Shown: piece by piece, positions 1-6,090 of the stretch
Layout of the letters: every line of letters starts with the position of its first letter
How positions within the stretch are numbered: the first letter of the stretch is position 1
DNA from: an uncultured Pleurocapsa sp.
GTDB lineage: Bacteria > Cyanobacteriota > Cyanobacteriia > Cyanobacteriales > Xenococcaceae
Assembly: GCA_937884735.1 (NCBI GenBank)
Contig: CAKZYI010000914.1
Location: forward strand, 1 to 6,090
DNA length: 6,090 bases
Reading direction: 5' to 3'
Notes under the pieces: generated by a model
What the model saw: only the letters and a program-made list of their open reading frames with translations
Databases searched by the model: none
Told to the model about the DNA's origin: nothing
Program-made: the position numbers and the translations under genes

Positions 1-805
1 AAGCGGGTGCTTCAATAGAAACACTGGGATCGAAATAAGTATTATTGCCAATCCAAATTCCAGGAGATCTTTCTTTGTAGTGAAAGTCTAGCTTTACTTT
101 TTTAGCCAGTCCATCATATTGAGCTTCACGATAAGCTTCTAAATGACCTACATCACACCAATAGCCTTCTGCAACATAACCATACATTGGTTCTCCTTTT
201 GCCAAAAGTAGAGGGAATAAGTCCTTAGAAAAATCAGCTTCCTCATTTTCTGGTAGATATTCGAGAATTTCTGGTTCGAGGATATAGGTTCCAGTATTAA
301 CCGTATCTGAAAAAATCTCGCTGGAGGAAGGCTTTTCTAAGAAGCGGCTAATTCTATTATTTTCATCGGTTATGACTACACCAAATTCAATTGGATTAGG
401 TACGCGAGTTAAAATTAAAGTAGCTTTAGACTTTTTTTCTCGATGAAAAGCGATCGCAGCTTGTAAATCAAAATCTGTAATAGCATCTCCACTGATAGTT
501 ATAAAAGTATCATCTAGCCATTGATGAATATTTTTGACACAGCCAGCTGTACCCAACGGCTGTTCTTCTTCTACTGCATAGGTCATCTGCACGCCAAAGT
601 CACTGCCATCTTGAAAATAATCGCGCATAACATCAGGCAAGTAATAAAGAGTTGCAATAACCTCGGTAATATTATTGCGTTTCAGTAAATTAATAATGTG
701 TTCGGCTATGGGACGATTTAGCACTGGAACCATCGGTTTGGGCAAGTCACAAGTTAAGGGGCGTAATCTCGTCCCAGAACCACCAGCCATTAGCACTGCT
801 CGCAT
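1..805 (-). CDS. Mannose-1-phosphate guanylyltransferase (NDP-sugar pyrophosphorylase), partial, C-terminus beyond left edge
   Basis: The visible 268 residues form an intact NTP_transferase domain that transfers a nucleotide onto a sugar-1-phosphate in the cytoplasm. By family this is probably GTP plus mannose-1-phosphate giving GDP-mannose for glycans and exopolysaccharide. Visible motifs, numbered from the ATG at 805: the nucleotide-binding loop [11 protein letters not shown] at 8-18 followed by PKP at 22-24, PLGTAG at 83-88, metal/substrate motif SGDAITD at 105-111, FLEKP at 155-159, NTGTYIL at 170-176 and YWCDVG at 215-220. From about residue 250 a left-handed beta-helix (hexapeptide) segment begins and is cut by the window edge. 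Cyanobacterial homologues I recall are about 840 residues with a C-terminal phosphomannomutase-like domain, so about one third is visible. Substrate specificity (mannose versus glucose) cannot be proven from this part. No frameshift or stop interrupts the frame. The gene is divergent from the small-ORF/cobK pair. Confidence 0.9.
   Translation of the reverse strand, partial: MRAVLMAGGSGTRLRPLTCDLPKPMVPVLNRPIAEHIINLLKRNNITEVIATLYYLPDVMRDYFQDGSDFGVQMTYAVEEEQPLGTAGCVKNIHQWLDDTFITISGDAITDFDLQAAIAFHREKKSKATLILTRVPNPIEFGVVITDENNRISRFLEKPSSSEIFSDTVNTGTYILEPEILEYLPENEEADFSKDLFPLLLAKGEPMYGYVAEGYWCDVGHLEAYREAQYDGLAKKVKLDFHYKERSPGIWIGNNTYFDPSVSIEAPA
450..457. repeat. HIP1 octamer GCGATCGC (first of six)
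   Basis: Perfect HIP1 palindromes occur at 450-457, 1566-1573, 3802-3809, 4383-4390, 4878-4885 and 5950-5957, all inside coding sequence. HIP1 is a dispersed motif over-represented in many cyanobacterial genomes. Here it supports the taxonomic call and has no known gene-specific role. Confidence 0.9.
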
Positions 806-808
806 CAT

Positions 809-818
809 AACCTCCTTA
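809..818 (-). promoter_or_regulatory. Strong Shine-Dalgarno that decides the guanylyltransferase start
   Basis: Read on the minus strand this is TAAGGAGGTT, almost fully complementary to the 3' end of 16S rRNA. Two tandem in-frame ATGs follow, at 808 and 805. The core AGGAGG (811-816) is only 2 bases from the first ATG but 5 bases from the second. The second, giving MRAVLMAGG, is therefore the better start and also matches the N-terminus usual for the family. It is the only strong ribosome-binding site in this window. Confidence 0.75.
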
Positions 819-910
819 ATTATCGATTGGTATTATTTTTAACGGTATATCTTTGTCTTTTGATAACTATCGAAATTGATTGATGTTAACTTATGCCAAA
901 AAAATATAAA

Positions 911-926
911 TTTTACTAATGTAAAA
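911..926. promoter_or_regulatory. 16-base perfect dyad, possible operator
   Basis: The sequence is TTTTAC-TAAT-GTAAAA: two perfect 6-base arms around a 4-base centre, in the divergent spacer. The shape suits a dimeric transcription factor. It is not the NtcA consensus (GTA-N8-TAC), because the half-sites are in the opposite order and spacing. Its AT-only outer bases make a chance palindrome possible in such an AT-rich spacer. Confidence 0.25.
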
Positions 927-1094
927 ATGGAACAAAATATTGTCTGTGCCAGGATTTATTTTCCTATCTTCACTGAGTATTGTAGAACAAGGAAGATTTT
1001 ATAACTTCATTATTAGAATTAAAAGAAAGAAAATTGAGAATTGTTAAAATATAAATATTGTTAGTCAGCTATTTTATATCTGTAAGTTATTTCT

Positions 1095-1289
1095 ATGGGA
1101 CATTTAATAGGTTTTGTTTTATTAGTGGTTTATGTGGGTGGAATCTGGAAGTTTTTATCTGGTTATCGCCGTACAAATTTCAATTCTGGTTTACCAGGAC
1201 GTATTACTCTAGCTTTATTGTGGCCAGTACTTTTAATTTCCAACAAATCTTATCGCCGTAATTTCCAAAAAGCCTTAAAAGGAAGATGA
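1095..1289 (+). CDS. Small hydrophobic protein of unknown function (64 aa)
   Basis: This is a 64-residue basic protein with one clear N-terminal membrane segment (about residues 4-18, hydrophobic with an internal GG) and a second shorter hydrophobic stretch (about 37-48, ITLALLWPVLLI). They are joined by a polar loop with RR and NFN, and the C-terminus is positively charged (KSYRRNFQKALKGR). The pattern suggests an inner or thylakoid membrane protein with one or two membrane passes and basic ends on the cytoplasmic side. An in-frame TAA at 1083-1085 makes ATG 1095 the first usable start. No clear Shine-Dalgarno precedes it. The stop is 27 bases before cobK on the same strand, so co-transcription is likely. 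It resembles conserved small cyanobacterial hypotheticals, but I cannot name a family or function. A longer overlapping frame from 1058 is judged a shadow. Confidence 0.65.
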   Translation: MGHLIGFVLLVVYVGGIWKFLSGYRRTNFNSGLPGRITLALLWPVLLISNKSYRRNFQKALKGR

Positions 1290-1316
1290 CTAGTTACTAC
1301 TGATTGCTAAAGCTGA

Positions 1317-2081
1317 ATGGCACACAAAATTTGGTTAATTGGGGGAACGAGGGATAGTATTGAAATCGCCGACACACTAACGCTCAACACCATAGGATTT
1401 ATGGTCAGCGTTACTACTCAAACGGCTCAAGCTCTTTACAGTAAGGATACCCAGATAGTCATAGGCTGCATGAACCAAGAAAAGATGCAGTCTTTTTGCG
1501 AGCAAGAAAATATCAAAGCCATAGTTGATGCTTCTCATCCTTATGCAGTGGAGGTTTCTCAAACTGCGATCGCAATTTCTACTCAGTTGAATATTCCTTA
1601 TTTACGTTATGAAAGAAAAGAATACCAAACATCAAATTCACAAAATGGTAATCCTCTAATTACTGAGCTAGATAGTTTCAAAACTTTGTTAGCAGGAGAC
1701 TATTTAAGAGGACAAAGAGTTTTCTTAGCGATTGGGTGTAAAGCCTTGCACCAATTTAAACCTTGGCAAGAGCAAGCTACTTTATACGGAAGAGTGTTGC
1801 CAAAAATAGAATCGTTGAAAACAGCCCTAAATGCAGGATTTACTAGCGATCGTTTAATTGCTATTCGTCCTCCTCTCAATCTTGCCTTGGAAAAAGCTTT
1901 GTGGCAACAGTGGAAAGTTTCTTTGGTCATTACCAAAGCATCGGGAAAAGCTGGAGGAGAACATATTAAACGTCAAGCAGCAGCAGAGTTAAACATCCCT
2001 TTAATTATTATTACCCGCCCTAAAGTAGCATATCCACAAGAAACTAAAGATATACAAGAAGTGTTATATTTCTGTCAGTAA
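1317..2081 (+). CDS. cobK: Precorrin-6A / cobalt-precorrin-6A reductase (CobK/CbiJ family)
   Basis: This cytoplasmic enzyme reduces the corrin-ring intermediate (cobalt-)precorrin-6A to the dihydro form with a nicotinamide cofactor. It is a step in the making of cobalamin, or of pseudocobalamin in many cyanobacteria. The 254-residue length is normal for the family. Visible motifs: the N-terminal dinucleotide-binding loop LIGGTRDS (7-14), the family signature VDASHPYA (70-77), RYER (97-100), VFLAIGCKALHQF (135-147), and the C-terminal TKASGKAGGEHIK (206-218) followed by the ELNIPLIIITRP strand and turn. A TGA codon lies directly before the ATG in the same frame, and the GGT loop starts at residue 9, so this start is well fixed. 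No Shine-Dalgarno is obvious. The gene ends in tandem TAA TAA stops. It lies 27 bases after the small ORF and is convergent with CheA. Cyanobacteria usually follow the early-cobalt (Cbi) route, so CbiJ activity is the likelier one (inference). Confidence 0.92.
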   Translation: MAHKIWLIGGTRDSIEIADTLTLNTIGFMVSVTTQTAQALYSKDTQIVIGCMNQEKMQSFCEQENIKAIVDASHPYAVEVSQTAIAISTQLNIPYLRYERKEYQTSNSQNGNPLITELDSFKTLLAGDYLRGQRVFLAIGCKALHQFKPWQEQATLYGRVLPKIESLKTALNAGFTSDRLIAIRPPLNLALEKALWQQWKVSLVITKASGKAGGEHIKRQAAAELNIPLIIITRPKVAYPQETKDIQEVLYFCQ

Positions 2082-2104
2082 TAAATCAATAAATAAATAA
2101 TTAA
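2082..2104. other. 23-base convergent gap, no visible terminator
   Basis: The spacer between the ends of cobK and cheA is almost entirely A and T, with repeated TAAATAA-type units. A TTAATTAA palindrome (2101-2108) overlaps the cheA stop codon. No GC-rich stem with a T-run is present for either strand. The two transcripts probably read into each other's 3' ends (inference). Confidence 0.6.
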
Positions 2105-5100
2105 TTAAGCAGTTTTCTTTAATAAAGCAGAAACAGTATCAATTAGTTGTTGAGGTTGAACGGGTTTACCAAGATAGTCGGTTGCACCAAGTCTTTTCGC
2201 TTCTTCTCTATGACGATCTCCTGTACGAGATGTTGCCATAACAATGGGCGTCTGCTTAAAAGCTGGTTGAGCTCTTACCTTCTCTAAAAGTTCAAATCCA
2301 TTGAGCCTTGGCATTTCTACATCAGACAATATCAAATCAATTCTGCCTTTGTATTGATTGACCTGTTCTAAAGCCTCTTGTCCATCGCGACAGACAATTA
2401 CCTGATAGCCCACAGAGGTCAATATCTTATCGAGCATCCTTCTAGTAGCCACAGAATCTTCTGCGATTAAAATAGTAGAAACAGTATTAGTAATGGTAGC
2501 CTTGCTATCTTTAGCCGAAGCTGACGAAATAGTTTCTTGCTCCAAACCTTGAGGCAAAATTACAGGAATTACCTCTCCCGAACCCAGTACAGCACATCCA
2601 GCCATATAAGGGGGGACGGGTTCATCAAAAGGTTTGATAATTAACTTTTCTTCCCGAACAATGGAATCTACTACAATTGCTAAGGGTTCAAAAGCTGTCT
2701 CTAAAACTATCGCTACCTTACCCTCACTAAAGTTTAAAGGTTTTCTAGGACGAGGAAAAAGATTAGAAGCAGGGGATAAAGGAATAGTTTTTTCTTGCCA
2801 ATTAATATGTTTTTTGAGGGTGTCAGTAAAGTCTAAGTCCCTGTAAGGTAGAATTTCTCTAATACTCGTATGAGGAATTGCTATGAGACTATCTTGTAAT
2901 TGGATTAATAAAAGCGATTGCAAACTGAGGTTAAGAGGAAGGGTAATAGTAAAAGTAGTACCAAGACCAACATCGGTTTGTACTTGTAGTTGACCTTTAA
3001 GCTTGCGAATCAGATTCAGTACGATGTCTAATCCCATACCACGACCAGAAATATCGCTTACCTTAGCTGCGGTAGAAAAGTCTGGTTCAAAAATCCAGTT
3101 AAGAATTTCTCCATGGGAAAAGTCCTCAATTGATTTTTCACGAGGACAAATACCTCTTTCCACAGCGCGATTATAAACTTTTTGAGGATTGATTCCACCT
3201 CCATCATCTTGGATAGTGATGACTAAAGTATTTTTTTGCAACTTAGAAGTGAGACAAATAGTTGCTTGCTCTGGTTTACCATTAGCAAAACGCTCATATT
3301 TTGATTCGATTCCATGATCGAAAGCGTTATTAAGCAAATGAGTCAGAGGCGTTTGTAATTGTTCTAATAATATTTGATCGACAGGAGTATTTTTACCTTC
3401 AATTTTCAAATCCACTAGCTTATCAAATCTTTGGCTCAAACCTCTAATTTGAGGAACAAATCGTTTAGCTAACAAATCAAAGGGGACTAGACGAGAATCA
3501 GTAACTTCTGCATACAAAGTATTTAGATTTTTCTTAGTTTGTTCAATGTCTTCTCCTAATTCTCGATCTACAAAATCAATATCAGTACGAGTTTCTTGAA
3601 TTTGTAGCATTAGCTCTTGAAATGATTGCAGACTGCCATGAATGTCTGTATAACGATCCATTTCTAATGAATCAAAATCATGTTGATTTTCATTTGAATC
3701 GTCTGCTTGATGCGCTTTCTTGGCAATATCGCTAGAGCCTATTGCCAGTTCGTTATACAGATTTTGAATCTGCTCTCGAATTGGCTCAAACTGACGGGTA
3801 AGCGATCGCAAACGTCGATTTGCTTGATTGAGAAGCTCTTGTTGACGACCAAAACGAGAATAAGTCAAAATTAACTCTTCTACGTTGTTGGTCATGTCCT
3901 GTAGTCTGTCTAAAGGTATTTTTACCTGCTCAACAGTAGAACTCGTTTTTGAAGATGCTTGGGCGACTTTGGCAACAATTTTTTCTTTGGATACTGCCGT
4001 TGGTGCAAACATTACGGTGGTTTGTTCTACTTCATCCTCATCTTCGCCAAAATCGAAAAATCCGCCTTCTTCGTCTACTTCATCACCCTCGTATTCATAC
4101 AAGGGTTCTTCTTCTAGATGTTCGACAAATGCCGACTCTTCAGGCTCAAAATTGACTAGGCTATCTAAATGTGAAGCTCTTTTCTGGCGAATTTGAGGAA
4201 CTAACTCTTGTACTGTTAGCAAAACCTCCAATGGTTCGGTTTCAGCCATCAAAGCTTCTATTGGCGCAACTGCTTCAACGAGCCACGGCAGTGATAAAGT
4301 TTCTCCGATAAAAGTACATTCTTCACTAAAACCAGTCAAAGCCTGATGGATCACTTCTTCAGGAGTGTCCATAGAGATATCTGCGATCGCTTGACAGATT
4401 TCTTCTAAGTCTTGGTTTAAAGTGTTGGCAACTAATTCATAATTGTTGTCTGTATTGTTTTCTGTTGCTGCTGATGTTGATTCTTCTGTTATGTTACTAA
4501 GATGATCAGCAATTTGAGTTCGTAACTGAGCAATAATTTCTTGAGTTGTGAGTAGAGCTTCTACAAGGTCGGAATCTGCCAAAACTTCAGATATTGGAGC
4601 AACAGCTAGACTCAACCAGGGAAGTTCCAGAGTTTCGGCTATAAACAGACACTCATCCACAAAACCCGACAAAATTGGCTGAATTACTTCTTCAGGAGTG
4701 TCTAACTCTAATTCTTCAATAACAATAAAACTATCTTCTAGATCCACTGCCAATGTATTGTGCAGTAGGGCGTTTTGATTGCTTCCTCCATCATGTTCGG
4801 GCGTATTCTGCTCCTGAGTATCATAGGAGCCAGATTCACCAACTAAAGATTCTAAAGCGACAATTAATTCAGGATTAGCGATCGCATTATCAACATTACG
4901 AGCTTGACTTAAAACATATCCTACTTCATCAATGCTTTTTTCTATTAACGCCCAAGCCAACTCTCGTTCGGCAATTTGCCCCTGCTGAATTCCCAGCATT
5001 ACATCTTCTAGCTTATGGGCAAGTTGTTGCAAACTAGTTAATGAAGCTAGACCAGCACCCCCCTTTAGAGAATGTGCCGCTCGCAGCAAGTTGGTGAAAT

Positions 5101-5230
5101 CGGGATTGTCACGGTCGATAATGCCTTGTTCTAGCATTTCTAGATACTCTGGAGCATCTTCATCTAGAAAACACTGACGTGCTTCGGCGGTAATAGCAGC
5201 GAGAATTGCAGGATCTAACTGGGAACTCAT
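2105..5230 (-). CDS. cheA: Hybrid chemotaxis histidine kinase CheA with HPt, ATPase, CheW-like and receiver domains (PilL/HmpE-like)
   Basis: This 1041-residue cytoplasmic kinase would take signals from the adjacent receptor and phosphorylate response regulators, probably for type IV pilus motility. Domain order: HPt at about 8-110 with phosphoacceptor His53 in AAHSLKGGAG; two related repeats of unknown role (163-244 and 274-355); a strongly acidic linker (362-402); a helical dimerisation region (about 436-600); HATPase with N-box LLNNAFDHGIE (632-642), G1 DDGGG (675-679) and G2 SGRGMGL (728-734); a CheW-like domain (about 765-895); and a C-terminal receiver (917-1036) with acidic pair Glu924/Asp925, phosphoacceptor Asp970, Thr1000 and Lys1022. 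All key residues for autophosphorylation and phosphotransfer are present. There is no membrane segment. A recognisable CheY-binding P2 domain is absent and the repeats occupy its place. ATG 5230 begins just before the HPt helix; only a weak AGG lies about 10 bases upstream. The gene follows the receptor gene by 64 bases and is probably co-transcribed. Assignment to PilL/HmpE rather than another cyanobacterial CheA rests on context and is less certain than the CheA call. Confidence 0.93.
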   Translation of the reverse strand: MSSQLDPAILAAITAEARQCFLDEDAPEYLEMLEQGIIDRDNPDFTNLLRAAHSLKGGAGLASLTSLQQLAHKLEDVMLGIQQGQIAERELAWALIEKSIDEVGYVLSQARNVDNAIANPELIVALESLVGESGSYDTQEQNTPEHDGGSNQNALLHNTLAVDLEDSFIVIEELELDTPEEVIQPILSGFVDECLFIAETLELPWLSLAVAPISEVLADSDLVEALLTTQEIIAQLRTQIADHLSNITEESTSAATENNTDNNYELVANTLNQDLEEICQAIADISMDTPEEVIHQALTGFSEECTFIGETLSLPWLVEAVAPIEALMAETEPLEVLLTVQELVPQIRQKRASHLDSLVNFEPEESAFVEHLEEEPLYEYEGDEVDEEGGFFDFGEDEDEVEQTTVMFAPTAVSKEKIVAKVAQASSKTSSTVEQVKIPLDRLQDMTNNVEELILTYSRFGRQQELLNQANRRLRSLTRQFEPIREQIQNLYNELAIGSSDIAKKAHQADDSNENQHDFDSLEMDRYTDIHGSLQSFQELMLQIQETRTDIDFVDRELGEDIEQTKKNLNTLYAEVTDSRLVPFDLLAKRFVPQIRGLSQRFDKLVDLKIEGKNTPVDQILLEQLQTPLTHLLNNAFDHGIESKYERFANGKPEQATICLTSKLQKNTLVITIQDDGGGINPQKVYNRAVERGICPREKSIEDFSHGEILNWIFEPDFSTAAKVSDISGRGMGLDIVLNLIRKLKGQLQVQTDVGLGTTFTITLPLNLSLQSLLLIQLQDSLIAIPHTSIREILPYRDLDFTDTLKKHINWQEKTIPLSPASNLFPRPRKPLNFSEGKVAIVLETAFEPLAIVVDSIVREEKLIIKPFDEPVPPYMAGCAVLGSGEVIPVILPQGLEQETISSASAKDSKATITNTVSTILIAEDSVATRRMLDKILTSVGYQVIVCRDGQEALEQVNQYKGRIDLILSDVEMPRLNGFELLEKVRAQPAFKQTPIVMATSRTGDRHREEAKRLGATDYLGKPVQPQQLIDTVSALLKKTA
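4166..4411 (-). repeat. CheA internal repeat copy 2 (residues 274-355)
   Basis: This is the second unit, offset by exactly 111 residues (333 bases) from copy 1. At DNA level a 17-base exact match remains at 4353-4369 and 4686-4702, encoding the DTPEEV core. Copy 2 leads directly into the acidic linker (4025-4147), which is dense in Glu and Asp. Confidence 0.85.
4499..4744 (-). repeat. CheA internal repeat copy 1 (residues 163-244)
   Basis: This is the first of two 82-residue units inside CheA, about 51% identical without gaps (42 of 82 by hand alignment). Shared signatures are DTPEEVI (177-183), GF..EC.FI.ETL.LPWL (189-206) and AVAPI (209-213), then a helix ending R...A.HL. It is probably alpha-helical. 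It has no HxxKG motif, so it is not a working phosphotransfer domain. Confidence 0.85.
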
Positions 5231-5294
5231 GTTGAATAAGCCTGGGCATTAAGGGGATTGTTGAAGGAAGGAAAAAATCAGGGAAAAGCCAGAA
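5231..5294 (-). other. 64-base spacer between receptor and cheA
   Basis: This short spacer lies inside the probable receptor-cheA operon. A 12-base perfect palindrome AGAATTAATTCT (5291-5302) overlaps the receptor stop codon. No terminator-like GC stem with a T-run and no clear separate promoter are visible, so read-through into cheA is expected. Confidence 0.45.
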
Positions 5295-6090
5295 TTAATT
5301 CTGAAGTTTAAACTGAGATACCGATTGTTGGAGAGTTTGAGCCTCTTGTACCAAAGTCTGTAAAGATTCCACCACGCTTTGCGCTTCAGTTGAGGTGGTT
5401 TTCGCCACTAAAGCAATACCATTGATTTTTTCGTTGATCTGTTTAGAGTTGTCGGTTTGCTTAATCGTGTTAGTCGAGATAGATTTTAAATATTCATCTA
5501 TTTGTTCGCTAGTTTGTGCCAAGCTTCGTAGATTTAGCTTAGTCATACGCACCAGTTCACTACCGTTAACAACTTCTGAAGTACTGGTTTCCATCCCTTG
5601 CAACACTGAAGTAGTATCTTGTTGAATTGTAGTTACCAGTTGTTGAATATCTTTGGTTGCACCTGTAATTCTATCTGCCAGACGACGTACTTCTTCAGCT
5701 ACAATTCTAAATCCTTCACCATGTTCTCCCGCCCTGGCTGCTTCAACAGAAGCGTTAAAAGCTAGTAGGTTGGTTTTTTCGGAAATACTAGAAATAATCT
5801 CTACAATTTGGGCAATTTCTTGAGAAGATTCTGCTAGTTGTTTTACTTTTTTGGAAGTGTTGGCAACAGTAGTACGAATTTTCTCAATACTATTTACTGT
5901 TGCATCCATAGCCAAATCTCCTTCTTTTGCCTGAATTGAACCATTTCGGGCGATCGCAGCAGCTTCTTGAGCATAGTCGGCAATAGTTTTAACTGACTGA
6001 TTAATTTCGTCAATACTGCTCAAAGCATGGTCGATTTCTGCTGCTTGAATCAAAGCAGATTCTGAGAGTTTTTTAACTGAACCTTCCCCT
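5295..6090 (-). CDS. Methyl-accepting chemotaxis protein, signalling domain (PilJ/HmpD-like), partial, N-terminus beyond right edge
   Basis: The last 264 residues of a chemoreceptor are visible, and the frame stays open to the right edge. A TTG at 6051-6053 is an internal codon, not a start. The long coiled-coil cytoplasmic hairpin is complete. Its tip (5664-5798) reads EIISSISEKTNLLAFNASVEAARAGEHGEGF..VAEEVRRLADR in segments, the highly conserved CheA/CheW-contact region. Flanking heptads are rich in Ser, Thr, Gln and Glu. The protein ends in SQFKLQN and lacks the C-terminal CheR-tethering pentapeptide (NWETF type) of enteric receptors. Sensor and membrane portions are not visible, so the stimulus is unknown. 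By family it would sit in trimers at the membrane and control CheA autophosphorylation. The gene directly precedes cheA on the same strand, matching the pilJ-pilL / hmpD-hmpE order. A Pix-type photoreceptor version is possible, since GAF domains, if any, would lie outside the window. Confidence 0.9.
   Translation of the reverse strand, partial: GEGSVKKLSESALIQAAEIDHALSSIDEINQSVKTIADYAQEAAAIARNGSIQAKEGDLAMDATVNSIEKIRTTVANTSKKVKQLAESSQEIAQIVEIISSISEKTNLLAFNASVEAARAGEHGEGFRIVAEEVRRLADRITGATKDIQQLVTTIQQDTTSVLQGMETSTSEVVNGSELVRMTKLNLRSLAQTSEQIDEYLKSISTNTIKQTDNSKQINEKINGIALVAKTTSTEAQSVVESLQTLVQEAQTLQQSVSQFKLQN

Larger units (their letters stand above)
806..1094. promoter_or_regulatory. Divergent intergenic region between the guanylyltransferase and the small ORF/cobK pair
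   Basis: This 289-base, very AT-rich spacer must contain the promoters for both divergent units. I see no convincing -35/-10 pair with normal spacing in either direction. On the plus strand the most -10-like stretch is the run TAAAATATAAAT (1045-1056), about 40-50 bases before the small ORF. No correctly spaced TTGACA-like box precedes it. A 16-base perfect dyad lies at 911-926. I found no open reading frame with coding character, no tRNA-like or riboswitch-like fold and no rho-independent terminator. In particular I see no obvious cobalamin riboswitch before the cobK operon, judged by eye only. Confidence 0.5.

Noticed and set aside
966..997. Possible stem ATCTTC...GAAGAT in the divergent spacer
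   Set aside because: It has only 6 base pairs across a 20-base loop in AT-rich DNA, with no T-run and no conserved riboswitch features. It is not distinguishable from chance.
1058..1261. Alternative 67-residue plus-strand frame overlapping the small ORF
   Set aside because: It overlaps 1095-1289 almost fully in another frame, is biased to Phe, Tyr, Ser and Trp as expected from AT-rich out-of-frame reading, and lacks the ordered hydrophobic and basic segments of the 64-residue protein.
1700..1936. 78-residue minus-strand frame inside cobK
   Set aside because: It is antisense to a conserved coding region and shows no recognisable domain.
2082..2108. Bidirectional terminator in the convergent gap
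   Set aside because: The gap has no GC-containing stem. TTAATTAA and the TAAATAA units are too weak to form a terminator hairpin.
3885..4196. 103-residue plus-strand frame opposite the CheA acidic linker
   Set aside because: Its Ser-rich composition is the antisense image of the Glu/Asp-rich linker. It lies wholly inside a well-supported gene and has no ribosome-binding site.
5395..5625. 76-residue plus-strand hydrophobic frame opposite the receptor
   Set aside because: Its hydrophobicity is the mirror of the polar coiled-coil heptads of the receptor on the other strand. It is a shadow.
6051..6053. TTG as the start of the chemoreceptor
   Set aside because: The frame remains open from 6054 to the right edge with receptor-like sequence (GEGSVKKLSESA), so TTG is an internal Leu codon and the gene is simply cut by the window.

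Overview
The window looks like a chromosomal segment of an AT-rich cyanobacterium. Six perfect HIP1 octamers (GCGATCGC) lie in 6.1 kb, where fewer than one is expected by chance. The gene families also fit: a cyanobacterial-type mannose-1-phosphate guanylyltransferase, a cobalamin-pathway reductase, and a hybrid CheA next to a PilJ-like chemoreceptor. There is no sign of mobile elements, CRISPR arrays, tRNA or rRNA, and no broken genes. Both end genes are cut only by the window edge.

Layout. Positions 1-805 (minus) hold the N-terminal third of a nucleotidyltransferase that runs off the left edge. A 289-base AT-rich divergent intergenic region follows (806-1094). On the plus strand come a 64-residue small hydrophobic protein of unknown function (1095-1289) and, 27 bases later, a CobK/CbiJ precorrin-6A reductase (1317-2081). 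These two probably form an operon. A 23-base AT-only gap separates cobK from the convergent 1041-residue hybrid CheA kinase (2105-5230, minus). Upstream of CheA, 64 bases away on the same strand, is the C-terminal signalling domain of a methyl-accepting chemotaxis protein (5295-6090, minus), which runs off the right edge.

How the genes work together. The receptor and CheA form one chemosensory module in receptor-then-kinase order. This is the arrangement of the cyanobacterial type IV pilus control loci (pilG-H-I-J-L in Synechocystis, hmpA-E in Nostoc). The expected CheY- and CheW-type genes would lie beyond the right edge. The kinase carries its own CheW-like domain and C-terminal receiver, so it is a phosphorelay hybrid. 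The sugar-nucleotide gene and the cobalamin gene are separate housekeeping units, with no sequence evidence tying them to the chemosensory module.

I found no clearly new system. The best leads are an ungapped 82-residue internal duplication in CheA (42 of 82 residues identical, period exactly 111 residues) where a canonical CheA has its P2 region, and the uncharacterised small membrane protein ahead of cobK.
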